Part shown: positions 16,104 through 24,105 of the stretch, piece after piece
Layout: each line of letters starts with the position of its first letter
How positions within the stretch are numbered: position 1 is the stretch's first letter
NCBI GenBank assembly: GCA_003650425.1
Contig: QMPP01000004.1
Coordinates: forward strand, 1-38,808
Direction: 5' to 3'
Length of the DNA stretch: 38,808 nucleotides
Source: Bacteroidota bacterium
Lineage (GTDB): Bacteria > Bacteroidota > Bacteroidia > Bacteroidales > F082
The notes under the pieces: generated by a model
Databases searched by the model: none
Seen by the model: the letters and a program-made list of their open reading frames with translations, nothing else
Told to the model about the DNA's origin: nothing
Translations under genes and position numbers: made by a program

Positions 16104-16136
16104 CAAAGATAGCAATTGCCCGCTTGAATGCTCAAG
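16104..16136 (-). promoter_or_regulatory. Promoter for the DUF1573 gene
   Basis: TATCTTTG on the minus strand (16111 down to 16104) is a perfect -7 box. CTTG at 16136-16133 is a possible -33 element 21 bases upstream. It implies a leader of about 90 bases before the start at 16005. Confidence 0.5.
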
Positions 16137-16269
16137 TTATTTCATAGCAATATCTAAAGATTAAACAAAAACGTATGATAAAAGTCACTCATTTTTCAAT
16201 AATTATCCATAAAGTTTATAAAGAGCCTCTTATTTAATATTATTTAGGATAATTATAGCTGTAAAAATG

Positions 16270-16299
16270 TTTATAAAGTTCAATAGAATATTATCTTTG
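16270..16299 (+). promoter_or_regulatory. Promoter for the serC-serA operon
   Basis: TATCTTTG at 16292-16299 is a perfect TAnnTTTG -7 box. TTTA at 16270-16273, 18 bases upstream, is one base off TTTG. The leader to the serC ATG at 16334 is about 30 bases and includes AGAGGAAC just before the start. Confidence 0.6.
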
Positions 16300-16333
16300 C
16301 CTCACTTATTCAAAAACCAAAAAACAGAGGAAC

Positions 16334-17407
16334 ATGACAAAATATAATTTTTATGCAGGTCCATCCATTTTACCTGATTACACCATAGAAAAAACAGCCG
16401 AGGCTGTTCGTGATTTTGCCGGTACCGGCATTTCCCTCATGTCCATTTCACATCGTAGCAAAGAGTTTGTTGCCGTAATGGATGAGGCACAAGCACTTTT
16501 TAAAAAATTGTTAAATATTCCCGAAGGCTATTCCGTACTTTTTCTTGGAGGAGGAGCCAGTACACAGTTTGCCATGCTTCCGTACAACCTGCTAAACAAA
16601 AAAGCTGCTTATCTGAACACGGGTGCCTGGTCGAAAAAAGCCATTAAAGAAGCTAAGTTATTTGGCGAAGTTGATGTGGTAGCCTCATCGGAAGATACTA
16701 CTTTTAATTATATCCCTAAAGATTACAAAATTCCTGAGGATGCCGACTATTTTCACATCACTACCAACAACACCATTTACGGAACGGAAATAAAACACGA
16801 TATCGATTCACCGGTTCCTTTGGTAGCCGATATGTCGTCAGATATACTGAGTCGCCCGGTTGATGTTTCAAAATATGTTATGATTTATGGTGGTGCTCAA
16901 AAAAACCTGGCTCCTGCTGGCGTAACCTTTGTTATCATTCGTGATGACATTCTTGGCAAAGTTGATCGTGACATTCCAACGATGCTCAACTATCAAACAC
17001 ACATTGATAAAGGCAGCATGTTCAACACGCCTCCCGTACTTCCTGTTTTTGCAGCTCTTCAAACGCTAAAATGGATTGATGGTCGCGGAGGTGTCGAAAA
17101 AATGCACGAGTACAACCAACAAAAAGCAGCCTTGCTATACGACGAAATAGACCGAAATAGCCTGTTTAAAGGAACCGTTACCAATAAGGAAGACCGTTCA
17201 ATAATGAACATCTGTTTTGTGATGAACGATGGCGCTGAAGACAAAGAAAAGGCATTTCTGGATTTTGCCACCGAAAGAGGTATGGTGGGCATTAAAGGAC
17301 ACCGCTCGGTTGGCGGCTTCAGAGCCTCTACCTATAACGCACTACCCATCGAAAGTGTAGAAGCGCTGGTTCAATGCATGCAAGATTTTGAAAATAACAA
17401 TAAATAG
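16334..17407 (+). CDS. serC: Phosphoserine aminotransferase SerC
   Basis: SerC converts 3-phosphohydroxypyruvate plus glutamate to phosphoserine, the second step of serine synthesis, and may also serve pyridoxal phosphate synthesis. The protein is full length at 357 residues, fold type I. Seen: FYAGPSILP at the N-terminus, ISHRSKEF (38-45), [11 protein letters not shown] (69-79), [12 protein letters not shown] (164-175), the PLP lysine Lys190 in [12 protein letters not shown], and [15 protein letters not shown] near the C-terminus. The stop is 20 bases upstream of serA, so the two are an operon encoding consecutive but reversed steps. Confidence 0.96.
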   Translation: MTKYNFYAGPSILPDYTIEKTAEAVRDFAGTGISLMSISHRSKEFVAVMDEAQALFKKLLNIPEGYSVLFLGGGASTQFAMLPYNLLNKKAAYLNTGAWSKKAIKEAKLFGEVDVVASSEDTTFNYIPKDYKIPEDADYFHITTNNTIYGTEIKHDIDSPVPLVADMSSDILSRPVDVSKYVMIYGGAQKNLAPAGVTFVIIRDDILGKVDRDIPTMLNYQTHIDKGSMFNTPPVLPVFAALQTLKWIDGRGGVEKMHEYNQQKAALLYDEIDRNSLFKGTVTNKEDRSIMNICFVMNDGAEDKEKAFLDFATERGMVGIKGHRSVGGFRASTYNALPIESVEALVQCMQDFENNNK

Positions 17408-17427
17408 AAACTATAATATTTACTATC

Positions 17428-18348
17428 ATGCCAAAAGTACTTATTGCCACCGTTAAGCCTTTTGCCAAAGCTGCCGTTGACCAAATAAAGTCAGTTTTTG
17501 ACAAAGCCGGATATGAATACCTTTTTCTTGAGAAATATAATGGAGAAAGTGAACTGATTGAGGCCGTCAAGGATGTTGATGCCATGATTATCAGAAGCGA
17601 CAAAGTTACTCCTGCCGTTATCGATGCTGCCGGAAACCTGAAAATAGTGGTTCGTGCCGGTGCCGGATACGACAACGTCAATCTGGAAGCTGCCACCGCC
17701 AAAGGGATTACGGTTATGAACACACCCGGACAAAACTCCAATGCCGTGGCCGAGCTGGTCATGGGAATGATGGTCTTCCAGGCCAGAAATCATTTTAACG
17801 GAACTTCGGGCAGCGAACTTAAAGGTAAAAAAATCGGTATCCACGCTTACGGAAACGTGGGGAAAAACGTAGCACGTATTGCCAAAGGTTTTGGTATGGA
17901 AGTAGCTGCCTTCGACCCCTTTGTACCCAAAGAAACCATTGAAGCCGACGGGGTGCAGGTTTTCGATAAAGTAGAAGATATGTATGCCGATTGCGATTAT
18001 GTTAGTCTGCATATTCCGGCAAACCAGCACACCATTAAAAGTATCAATCGCGAGTTACTGTTATACATGAAAGATAATGCCGTATTAATAAACACGGCTC
18101 GTAAAGAGGTTATTAATGAAGACGATCTCATTAAGGTTTTTGAAGAAAAAACGGGTTTCCAGTATCTTGCAGATGTGGCGCCCGATAACAAAGCGGAAAT
18201 AGCCGAAAAATTTGAAGGAAGATTTTTCTTCACACCTAAAAAAATGGGAGCTCAAACTTCCGAGGCTAACATCAATGCAGGAAAGGCTGCCGCTAACCAA
18301 ATAATCGGCTTTATCGAAAAGGGTGATACAACTTTTAAAGTAAATTAA
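17428..18348 (+). CDS. serA: D-3-phosphoglycerate dehydrogenase, short form
   Basis: SerA oxidises 3-phosphoglycerate to 3-phosphohydroxypyruvate with NAD. At 306 residues it is the short form without ACT or intervening regulatory domains, so no serine feedback domain is present. The Rossmann motif GIHAYGNVGKNVARI lies at about 137-151, the NAD-adenine Asp at FDPF (162-165) and the substrate Arg225 in INTARKEV. Where the classical enzymes carry the catalytic histidine (TPHIGAST) this one reads TPKKMGAQTSEAN, with lysine at 271-272. From memory, this variant is known for Bacteroides- and Entamoeba-type PGDH and is not decay. It is co-transcribed with serC. Confidence 0.93.
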   Translation: MPKVLIATVKPFAKAAVDQIKSVFDKAGYEYLFLEKYNGESELIEAVKDVDAMIIRSDKVTPAVIDAAGNLKIVVRAGAGYDNVNLEAATAKGITVMNTPGQNSNAVAELVMGMMVFQARNHFNGTSGSELKGKKIGIHAYGNVGKNVARIAKGFGMEVAAFDPFVPKETIEADGVQVFDKVEDMYADCDYVSLHIPANQHTIKSINRELLLYMKDNAVLINTARKEVINEDDLIKVFEEKTGFQYLADVAPDNKAEIAEKFEGRFFFTPKKMGAQTSEANINAGKAAANQIIGFIEKGDTTFKVN

Positions 18349-18429
18349 CCAACACAGAACAACCAACATTTCCAAAAAATAGAAAAACCAAAATTAAATT
18401 TATTATTTACAAACTTAAATTAATGTGAT

Positions 18430-18975
18430 ATGGACTATCAAGAAGAGAGACCAGAGAGACCAGAAAGACAAGAAGAAGAAAGACCGGTAACTTTTTTCCG
18501 GTTTGAAGATTTGAGGATTTATCACAAATCACTTGACTATGTTAACTGGGTACAAGAAAAAACCATGCTTTTTCCTGAAGAAGACAGGACTAAACTTGCT
18601 TTACGTTTTAACGAAGCTGCCCGCAGCATTTCGCTGTATATTTCAGAAGGGTCAGCACGCAACAAAAGCCAATTTGTCCACTACTTAAAAATGGCAAAAA
18701 GCTCCATCCGTCAGTGTGTTGTTTATACTACACTCGCCGTACGCCAGAACCTTCTTACCGATACCGCCGAAGAGGAATCAAGAGGCGTGTTGATGGAAAT
18801 GACCAAAATGATTGGTGCACTTATTTCATCGCTACAGCGTTCAAATAATTACCACAATCCTAATTATAACAATAATTACGATAACAACAATCGTTACAAT
18901 AACAACAACAACCGAGAATCGAATTACGATCCTTATAACTCGATGGGGAACACCGATTATATGGATAGAATGTAA
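18430..18975 (+). CDS. Four-helix-bundle protein (S23/IVS-encoded protein family) with Asn-rich tail
   Basis: Residues 22-135 (FRFEDLRIYHKSLDYVNWV ... FNEAARSISLYISEGSARNKSQFVHYLKMAKSSIRQ) match the four-helix-bundle family first described from 23S rRNA intervening sequences. Most members are unlinked to rRNA and of unknown function. Unusual additions are a charged N-terminus (RPERPERQEEERP) and a tail of about 45 residues rich in Asn and Tyr (about 138-175). It lies 81 bases after serA with no visible terminator between, and is followed by a strong terminator, so it is probably read with serCA. ATG 18430 gives 181 residues. Confidence 0.85.
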   Translation: MDYQEERPERPERQEEERPVTFFRFEDLRIYHKSLDYVNWVQEKTMLFPEEDRTKLALRFNEAARSISLYISEGSARNKSQFVHYLKMAKSSIRQCVVYTTLAVRQNLLTDTAEEESRGVLMEMTKMIGALISSLQRSNNYHNPNYNNNYDNNNRYNNNNNRESNYDPYNSMGNTDYMDRM

Positions 18976-18988
18976 CAGATATTTTATT

Positions 18989-19026
18989 AAAAATCCGACT
19001 TCTCAGAGAGTAGTCGGATTTTTTTT
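18989..19026 (+). terminator. Rho-independent terminator after the serC-serA-4HB genes
   Basis: A 12-bp perfect stem, AAAAATCCGACT (18989-19000) with AGTCGGATTTTT (19012-19023), has an 11-base loop and a T run to 19026. It sits 14 bases after the four-helix-bundle stop codon. Confidence 0.85.
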
Positions 19027-19103
19027 ATCCTTAGATTTTCCCTTTAAAGTTGGAATCATTTTTTTAACAATATTCTTTTAACAATCATAAACCCTATACA
19101 ACG

Positions 19104-20351
19104 ATGGCTACCCTTAAAGCATTCAAAGGACTTCGCCCCCCAAAAGAAATTGCCGATAAATTGGCATCGCGCCCTTACGACGTTTTAAATTCAAAGGAAG
19201 CACGCCTCGAAGCTGAAGGCAACGAGTACTCTTTGCTGCATATTATTAAACCCGAAATCGACCTGAAGGAAGGAATCAGCCTGTACAGTCAGGAGGTTTA
19301 CAACGAGGCAAAAAAAAACCTTGACACCTTTAAAGCTAAGGGATGGTTAAAGCAGGACGAAAACGACAAGCTGTATATTTACGCACAAACCATGTGGGGA
19401 AAAACACAATATGGCATCGTTGGCTGTGCTAGTGTTGACGATTATATGAATAACGTGATTAAGAAACACGAGCTTACCCGTAAAGATAAAGAGGAAGACC
19501 GTATGAAACACGTGCGCATCACCAATGCTAACATGGAGCCGGTATTCTTTTCCTACCCTGCCAACGAGGTGCTTGACAGCATGATTATGGAATATGCTAA
19601 AAACAATACTCCCGAATACGATTTTACCGCTGAGGATGGTGTGGGACACCACTTTTGGGTAATTTCTGACGAAAAGATGATTCAGGCTATCATCAAACAC
19701 TTTAAATCCATGCCATCCATTTATGTTGCCGACGGCCATCACCGTACGGCTGCTGCTGCGCTTGTGGGTAACGAAAAAAGAAAAAATAATCCCAACCATA
19801 CCGGCAACGAAGAATACAACTTCTTTTTAGCAGTTCATTTCCCCGATAACCAGCTAACCATTATCGATTACAACCGTGTAATTAAAGATTTGAATGGCCT
19901 GGAAGATGATGAATTTATGGAAAAACTCAGCCAAAGTTTTACGGTGGAAGATATGGGAACTGATGAGTACAAACCCACAAGCCTTCACGAGTTTTCGATG
20001 TATTTTAACAAACACTGGTATAAACTAACAGCTCACAGCAACACCTATAATGATAACGACCCTATTGGCGTTTTAGACGTTACTATTCTCACCAATGAAG
20101 TACTGAATCCATTGCTCGGCATTGAGGATTTGCGCACATCAAAACGTATCGACTTCGTGGGTGGTATTCGCGGATTGGGCGAATTGGAAAAGCGTGTTGA
20201 CAGCGGAGAAATGAAGGTGGCCTTTGCACTTTATCCCGTTAGTATGAAGCAGCTTATCAATATTGCTGATAGTGGTTTGATAATGCCACCCAAAACCACC
20301 TGGTTTGAACCGAAACTTCGCTCGGGTCTGGTTATTCACGAACTTGATTAA
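19104..20351 (+). CDS. DUF1015 family protein next to serine biosynthesis genes
   Basis: This 415-residue cytoplasmic protein is full length for DUF1015. Family features are an N-terminal KGLRPPKE with RPYDVLNSKEA, then HELTRKDKEEDR at 122-133 and YVADGHHRTAAAAL at 207-220, and a C-terminal half with DYNRVIKDLNGL. The DGHHR motif resembles the ParB/sulfiredoxin-superfamily DGxHR signature, which is also present in free-serine kinases such as SerK. No phosphoserine phosphatase (serB) is in the window, so a role in phosphoserine/serine interconversion is an attractive guess from context, not shown. It is flanked by terminators, so it is probably its own transcript. Confidence 0.85.
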   Translation: MATLKAFKGLRPPKEIADKLASRPYDVLNSKEARLEAEGNEYSLLHIIKPEIDLKEGISLYSQEVYNEAKKNLDTFKAKGWLKQDENDKLYIYAQTMWGKTQYGIVGCASVDDYMNNVIKKHELTRKDKEEDRMKHVRITNANMEPVFFSYPANEVLDSMIMEYAKNNTPEYDFTAEDGVGHHFWVISDEKMIQAIIKHFKSMPSIYVADGHHRTAAAALVGNEKRKNNPNHTGNEEYNFFLAVHFPDNQLTIIDYNRVIKDLNGLEDDEFMEKLSQSFTVEDMGTDEYKPTSLHEFSMYFNKHWYKLTAHSNTYNDNDPIGVLDVTILTNEVLNPLLGIEDLRTSKRIDFVGGIRGLGELEKRVDSGEMKVAFALYPVSMKQLINIADSGLIMPPKTTWFEPKLRSGLVIHELD

Positions 20352-20362
20352 TAAGCTTTAAT

Positions 20363-20401
20363 AAAGGAATGATGGGGTTTTCAACAACATCATTCCTTTT
20401 T
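20363..20401 (+). terminator. Rho-independent terminator after the DUF1015 gene
   Basis: A 12-bp perfect stem, AAAGGAATGATG (20363-20374) with CATCATTCCTTT (20388-20399), has a 13-base loop and ends in TTTTT. It starts 12 bases after the DUF1015 stop and excludes the ATG at 20369 as a likely start for the next gene. Confidence 0.85.
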
Positions 20402-20422
20402 CATTTCAATCATATAATCATT

Positions 20423-20599
20423 ATGGAAACAATAGATAAAGTACTTGATACCCTAAGAAAAGCCGACAAACCTTTAAAGTCAGGCGAAATTGCAGAAGAA
20501 AGTGAAATCGATAAAAAAGAAGTGGATAAAGCCATTAAAAAACTTAAAGTAGAAGAAAAAGTTTTTTCTCCTAAAAGGTGCTTTTACAGTGCAAAATAA
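20423..20599 (+). CDS. Small winged-helix DNA-binding-like protein
   Basis: From ATG 20423 this is a 58-residue protein, METIDKVLDTLRKADKPLKS and onward, consisting of one winged-helix unit. The helices span about 2-12 and 17-24, the recognition-like helix about 28-40 (DKKEVDKAIKKLKVE), and the wing ends SPKRCFYSAK. Similar stand-alone 55-60-residue proteins are common in Bacteroidota and archaea and are called putative transcriptional regulators. The upstream in-frame ATG at 20369 lies inside a terminator hairpin, so I reject it. Its target is unknown. Confidence 0.75.
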   Translation: METIDKVLDTLRKADKPLKSGEIAEESEIDKKEVDKAIKKLKVEEKVFSPKRCFYSAK

Positions 20600-20703
20600 A
20601 TAATACCGGCTGATAGAAGAAGAAAAATCCTGAAGAAAGAGAGAAAGACACAAAGGCCTACCCGCGAAACATGTAGGTTTAACAGCTTTGAAAAGGAGAA
20701 ATA

Positions 20704-21681
20704 ATGCCTAAACGTAAAAAAACAAGAAATCTAATTATTTGGATTTCATTGTTGGTTATCCTGCTGGGATTGGGATTGTATCCCACACCCAACGCCAAGT
20801 CCGTCCGGTATATCGACCGGCAAACAAGTGAAATAAAAACCGAAAAGGTGGCTGCTGAAGCCTGGCTGAAATGGCTTTACTACAATCCGTTGGGAGAGGT
20901 CGCCCTTCAAACCCTGGTAAAACGAAAGTTTGTTTCCGACTTTTATGGCTGGCTGATGGACACCCATTGGTCAGTAAAAAAAATTAAACCCTTTGTTAAA
21001 GATTTTAACATCGATCTGAGCATCGCTCAAAAGCAGCACTTTACTACTTTTAACGACTTCTTTACCCGGAAATTAAAACCGGAGGCCAGACCCGTTAATA
21101 ACGACTCAAACGTGGTGGTGTCGCCGGGGGATGGTAAAATACTGGCCTATCAGAACATAGCCAATCAGAATTTTATTGTTAAAGGATACAAGTTTGATAT
21201 AAATACTTTTTTGCAAAACGACTCTCTGGCAACTTTGTACCGCGATGGTAGCATGCTTGCGCTGCGTCTTTGTCCAACCGATTACCACCGATACCATTTT
21301 CCGATAGGAGGTACTGTTTCGCCTGTTACCAGAATTAACGGCGAACTTTATTCTGTTTCTCCCATTGCCCTGCATAGCATGGTTGATATTTTTCTGCTCA
21401 ACAAAAGGGAATACATTATTTTGGCCAACCGCCGGTTTGGTGATGTGATTATGGTTGAAGTGGGGGCTACCATGGTGGGTAGCATTGTGCAAACTTACAC
21501 CGGAAACCGGGTTAAAAAAGGCCGGGAAAAAGGATATTTTAAGTTTGGCGGTTCTTCCATAGTGCTTCTATTTAAAAAAGATGCCATTACTATTGACAGC
21601 GATTTACTGACAAATACCAAAAATGGATTTGAAACCCAGGTGAACATGGGCGAGGAGATAGCGAAAGCTGATGTTAAATAA
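20704..21681 (+). CDS. psd: Phosphatidylserine decarboxylase
   Basis: The enzyme decarboxylates phosphatidylserine to phosphatidylethanolamine in the inner membrane. It has 325 residues: one N-terminal membrane segment (about 9-26) and the PS_Dcarbxylase domain with TFNDFFTRKLKPEARP (114-130), SPGDGKI (Asp143), the DYHRYHFP histidines (His195, His198) and VEVGATMVGSIV (251-262). The self-cleavage site, usually LGST, here reads FGGSS (281-285), so the pyruvoyl group would form at Ser284. The ATG is preceded by an AAGGAG at 20693-20698, a rare clear Shine-Dalgarno in this window. The substrate derives from serine, linking it to the genes upstream. Confidence 0.92.
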   Translation: MPKRKKTRNLIIWISLLVILLGLGLYPTPNAKSVRYIDRQTSEIKTEKVAAEAWLKWLYYNPLGEVALQTLVKRKFVSDFYGWLMDTHWSVKKIKPFVKDFNIDLSIAQKQHFTTFNDFFTRKLKPEARPVNNDSNVVVSPGDGKILAYQNIANQNFIVKGYKFDINTFLQNDSLATLYRDGSMLALRLCPTDYHRYHFPIGGTVSPVTRINGELYSVSPIALHSMVDIFLLNKREYIILANRRFGDVIMVEVGATMVGSIVQTYTGNRVKKGREKGYFKFGGSSIVLLFKKDAITIDSDLLTNTKNGFETQVNMGEEIAKADVK

Positions 21682-21977
21682 GAGGAGACATATTTTTTGT
21701 GTTTTACATCGCCCTATATCCCCTATATACTTTTTTTCTTTCTTGACATCAGAAAAAACCATTTGTGATGACGCCGGTGCTATCTTCGGTACAACCCGGG
21801 GCAATACTGGAAGTCGAGATGTCTCCGCTACGGTCGACATGACGACTTGCTGTCCGTCACTTCGACTGGAGCATGGCAGAATGGAGAAGTCCCTTTATAT
21901 TATTAATAACCTTAACTCGATGTAAGCTTTGCTCACATAGGGCTCAGGTTAAAAGGTATGCTCGTTTTGAGGTTGGG
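21682..21977. repeat. Intergenic dispersed-repeat region with palindrome
   Basis: No gene is visible between psd and the convergent hflC. The stretch holds TCAGAAAAAACCA-N6-ATGAC (21749-21772), which recurs at 36943-36966. It also holds a hairpin, AAGTCGAGATGTC (21811-21823) against GACATGACGACTT (21836-21848), 11 of 13 pairs with a 12-base loop. The GC-rich TCTCCGCTACGGTCGACATGACG wording is typical of dispersed palindromic repeats in Bacteroidota, described from memory. Confidence 0.55.
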
Positions 21978-22928
21978 TTACTTCATTTTGTTTAAGTATT
22001 TATACAAATCGCTGTTTGTGGAAAGGATAACCGAGGTGTTACTGTCAAAAGTATTTTTGTAAACTTCCATTGATTTTAAAAAGCCATATAAGTCTCGTGA
22101 TTGAGCAGATTTATTATAGGCAGCGGCATAAACAGCAGCAGCTTGGGCATCTGCTTTACCCTTTATTTTTTCAGCTTGCTTAAATGCTTCTGACTGAATG
22201 GTGAGCAGTTCCCGTTCTTTTTCTCCATTGATACGGGAGGCTTCTCCCTGTCCTTCCGATTTAAATTTATCGGCAATACGATACCGTTCACTTTTCATGC
22301 GCTCATAAACTTGTTTACGAACCTCTTTTACATAATTAATCCGCTTAAAGCGAAAATCGAGAATTTCAATACCCAAATCTTTGGCTTGATCGTTTGCCGC
22401 TTTGCGTATCATCTCTTGTATTTCTTTTCTTCCCACTTTTATCTTCGACAACGAATCGCTTAACAGCTCGCTAATTTCGCCGGCTTGCATGGGAATACGG
22501 TTACTGCTTCTTACAGTCTCCTCCAAATTATTATTAGCAATAAAATCTCTGGTTTCCCCGTCCAGAATATCATCAAGACGCGATTGTGCACCTCTTTCGT
22601 TGGTAAGACGTTTAAAAAATTGCAACGGATCTGAAATCCGCCATCGGGCGTAGGAATCCACAAAAATAAATTTCTTATCTTTGGTAGGTACCTGATTGGG
22701 GTCGCCGTCCCACTCCATATATCTTTTATCAAAAAAGTTAGCCGTTTGGATAAAAGGAGTCTTGAAGTGTAACCCGGCTTCTGTTATAGCATGTCCAATG
22801 GGTTTTCCAAATTGTGTAATAATTACTTGTTGGCGTTCTCCTACGCTATAGGTGGCTTGTACCAATGTAATGAACAGCAGCACGACAACGATGCCCAATA
22901 GTATATATCTGTTTTTATTTTTCATCAT
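21978..22928 (-). CDS. hflC: HflC, SPFH-domain modulator of FtsH protease
   Basis: HflC pairs with HflK in a membrane ring around FtsH and modulates quality-control proteolysis. It has 316 residues: one membrane segment (about 6-26), an SPFH/band-7 domain (QQVIITQFGKPIG, LHFKTPFIQ, DGDPNQVPTKDKKFIFVD, YARWRISDPLQF), and an extended helix with RMKSERYRIADKFKSEGQGEA and repeated Ala-rich coiled coil. The C-terminus SNSDLYKYLNKMK is typical. The start is 10 bases after the hflK stop, so the genes are an operon in the usual hflK-hflC order. Confidence 0.92.
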   Translation of the reverse strand: MMKNKNRYILLGIVVVLLFITLVQATYSVGERQQVIITQFGKPIGHAITEAGLHFKTPFIQTANFFDKRYMEWDGDPNQVPTKDKKFIFVDSYARWRISDPLQFFKRLTNERGAQSRLDDILDGETRDFIANNNLEETVRSSNRIPMQAGEISELLSDSLSKIKVGRKEIQEMIRKAANDQAKDLGIEILDFRFKRINYVKEVRKQVYERMKSERYRIADKFKSEGQGEASRINGEKERELLTIQSEAFKQAEKIKGKADAQAAAVYAAAYNKSAQSRDLYGFLKSMEVYKNTFDSNTSVILSTNSDLYKYLNKMK

Positions 22929-22938
22929 TCTCTTCCTT

Positions 22939-23925
22939 TTATTTGGTTCCGGTTAATTGCATTTGTAACAAGGGCAAAACGTTGTTTCCTTTATCATCTG
23001 TAATAATTTTATGTCCTAGTTTGGGAATCACCTCACTCATCGTTTCTAAGTAGATACGTTGACGGGTAATAAACGGAGCCTTCACATATTCTTTATATAG
23101 CGCATTAAAACGGGCGACTTCACCCAAAGCGGTATTGGTTCTTTCGGTGGCAAAGCCTTCCGCTTTTTGCACCGTCTCTTTGGCCTGACCCCGTGCCTTG
23201 GGAATCACCTTATTGTATTCTGATTTTGCCTTATTGATGAGAGTTGCTTTTTCTTGTTGTGCTTCATTTACGGCATTAAATGCATCTTTTACAAGATCGG
23301 GCGGGTTCACATCCTGTAACACAACCTGCTCTATCTTAACACCCAACGAATACTCTGTACAAGTCTGCTGTATCAAATTTTCCACCTTATCCGAAATTTC
23401 GGTACGCCCTACGGTAAGAACCTCATTCACGGTACGATCGCCAACTATTTGACGCATTGCGGCTTCTGAAATATCACGCAATGTACTCTCCGGATTTCTA
23501 ACTTTAAAAAGATAATTGAATGGATTGGAAATACGATATTGAACTACCCATTCCACATTAGCAAGATTCAAATCGCCGGTAAGCATTAGTGACTCATTAA
23601 GATACCGTTTTGAACTGTATTGTGTGTTGACCCCTGCCTTTTTTGTACGAAACCCAAACTCCTCCTTTTGTTGGCGTTCGACAGCTACTTTGGTAACTTT
23701 TTCCAATAGCGGAATTTTAAGATTGAGGCCTGATTCAACGGTACGAATATATTTCCCAAAACGGGTAATGATACCCACTTCTTCAGGGTCTATTTGAAAA
23801 AAGGTGTTAAGCAGTAAGACCAATACCACCAAAAGCGAAAGTATCAGTTTGGTATGCTTTAAAACTTTTTGCACATCCGGAGGAATGTTCGGCATATTGA
23901 CCGCGTAATTGTTTTTATCTGTCAT
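22939..23925 (-). CDS. hflK: HflK, SPFH-domain modulator of FtsH protease
   Basis: Partner of HflC. It has 328 residues: a short cytoplasmic N-terminus, a membrane segment at about 27-46 (LILSLLVVLVLLLNTFF), and an SPFH domain with EEVGIITRFGKYIRTVESGLNLKIP, split here at about 51-75, MLTGDLNLANVEWVVQYRI (115-133) and ALREA-type region SEAAMRQIVGDRTVNEVL. A coiled-coil tail (AVNEAQQEKATLINKAKSEYNKVIPKARG) follows. It lacks the Gly-rich N-terminal tract of proteobacterial HflK, which is usual in this phylum. A TACTTTTA box on the minus strand (23981-23974) may be its -7 element. Confidence 0.9.
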   Translation of the reverse strand: MTDKNNYAVNMPNIPPDVQKVLKHTKLILSLLVVLVLLLNTFFQIDPEEVGIITRFGKYIRTVESGLNLKIPLLEKVTKVAVERQQKEEFGFRTKKAGVNTQYSSKRYLNESLMLTGDLNLANVEWVVQYRISNPFNYLFKVRNPESTLRDISEAAMRQIVGDRTVNEVLTVGRTEISDKVENLIQQTCTEYSLGVKIEQVVLQDVNPPDLVKDAFNAVNEAQQEKATLINKAKSEYNKVIPKARGQAKETVQKAEGFATERTNTALGEVARFNALYKEYVKAPFITRQRIYLETMSEVIPKLGHKIITDDKGNNVLPLLQMQLTGTK

Positions 23926-24069
23926 CTATTTTGGTATTATTGTATTAATTAAGAAATTTATTTTTTCAGGGCTTAAAAGTAATATAAATAAGGCAGCTTC
24001 TTGGTGTATTATTATATTGAGTCAATTTTATTCAATAGTTTTTTTCTAAATATATCGATAAACGAAATA

Positions 24070-24091
24070 TTTGTTGTATTTATGCAACAAA
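24070..24091 (+). promoter_or_regulatory. Leader hairpin before the BASS transporter gene
   Basis: TTTGTTG (24070-24076) and CAACAAA (24085-24091) form a perfect 7-bp stem with an 8-base loop, 14 bases before the ATG at 24106. Its first bases also complete an AATATTTG box (24066-24073), one base off TAnnTTTG, so it may be an operator at the promoter or a hairpin at the transcript 5' end. Confidence 0.35.
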
Positions 24092-24105
24092 GGAAAGAAT
24101 AAATT

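Larger units (their letters stand above)
16006..16333. other. Divergent intergenic region (DUF1573 gene / serC)
   Basis: A 328-base AT-rich gap carrying the two divergent promoters listed separately. Between them, at about 16150-16260, I see only A/T-rich sequence including a TAATTATCC / GGATAATTA pair (the second at 16246-16254) with no long perfect stem. No ORF or RNA gene is visible. Confidence 0.5.

Noticed and set aside
17328-18030. Long minus-strand open frames across serC/serA
   Set aside because: They are antisense to two intact, well-conserved enzymes and carry no domain or signal. They are coding-strand shadows.
20369-20422. Upstream ATG for the small winged-helix protein
   Set aside because: It lies inside a strong terminator hairpin, and the added residues (MMGFSTTSFLFHFNHIII) are not part of the fold.
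21978-23925. hflC-hflK as two copies of one gene from a duplication
   Set aside because: They are the normal, distinct hflK and hflC paralogues in the usual order.
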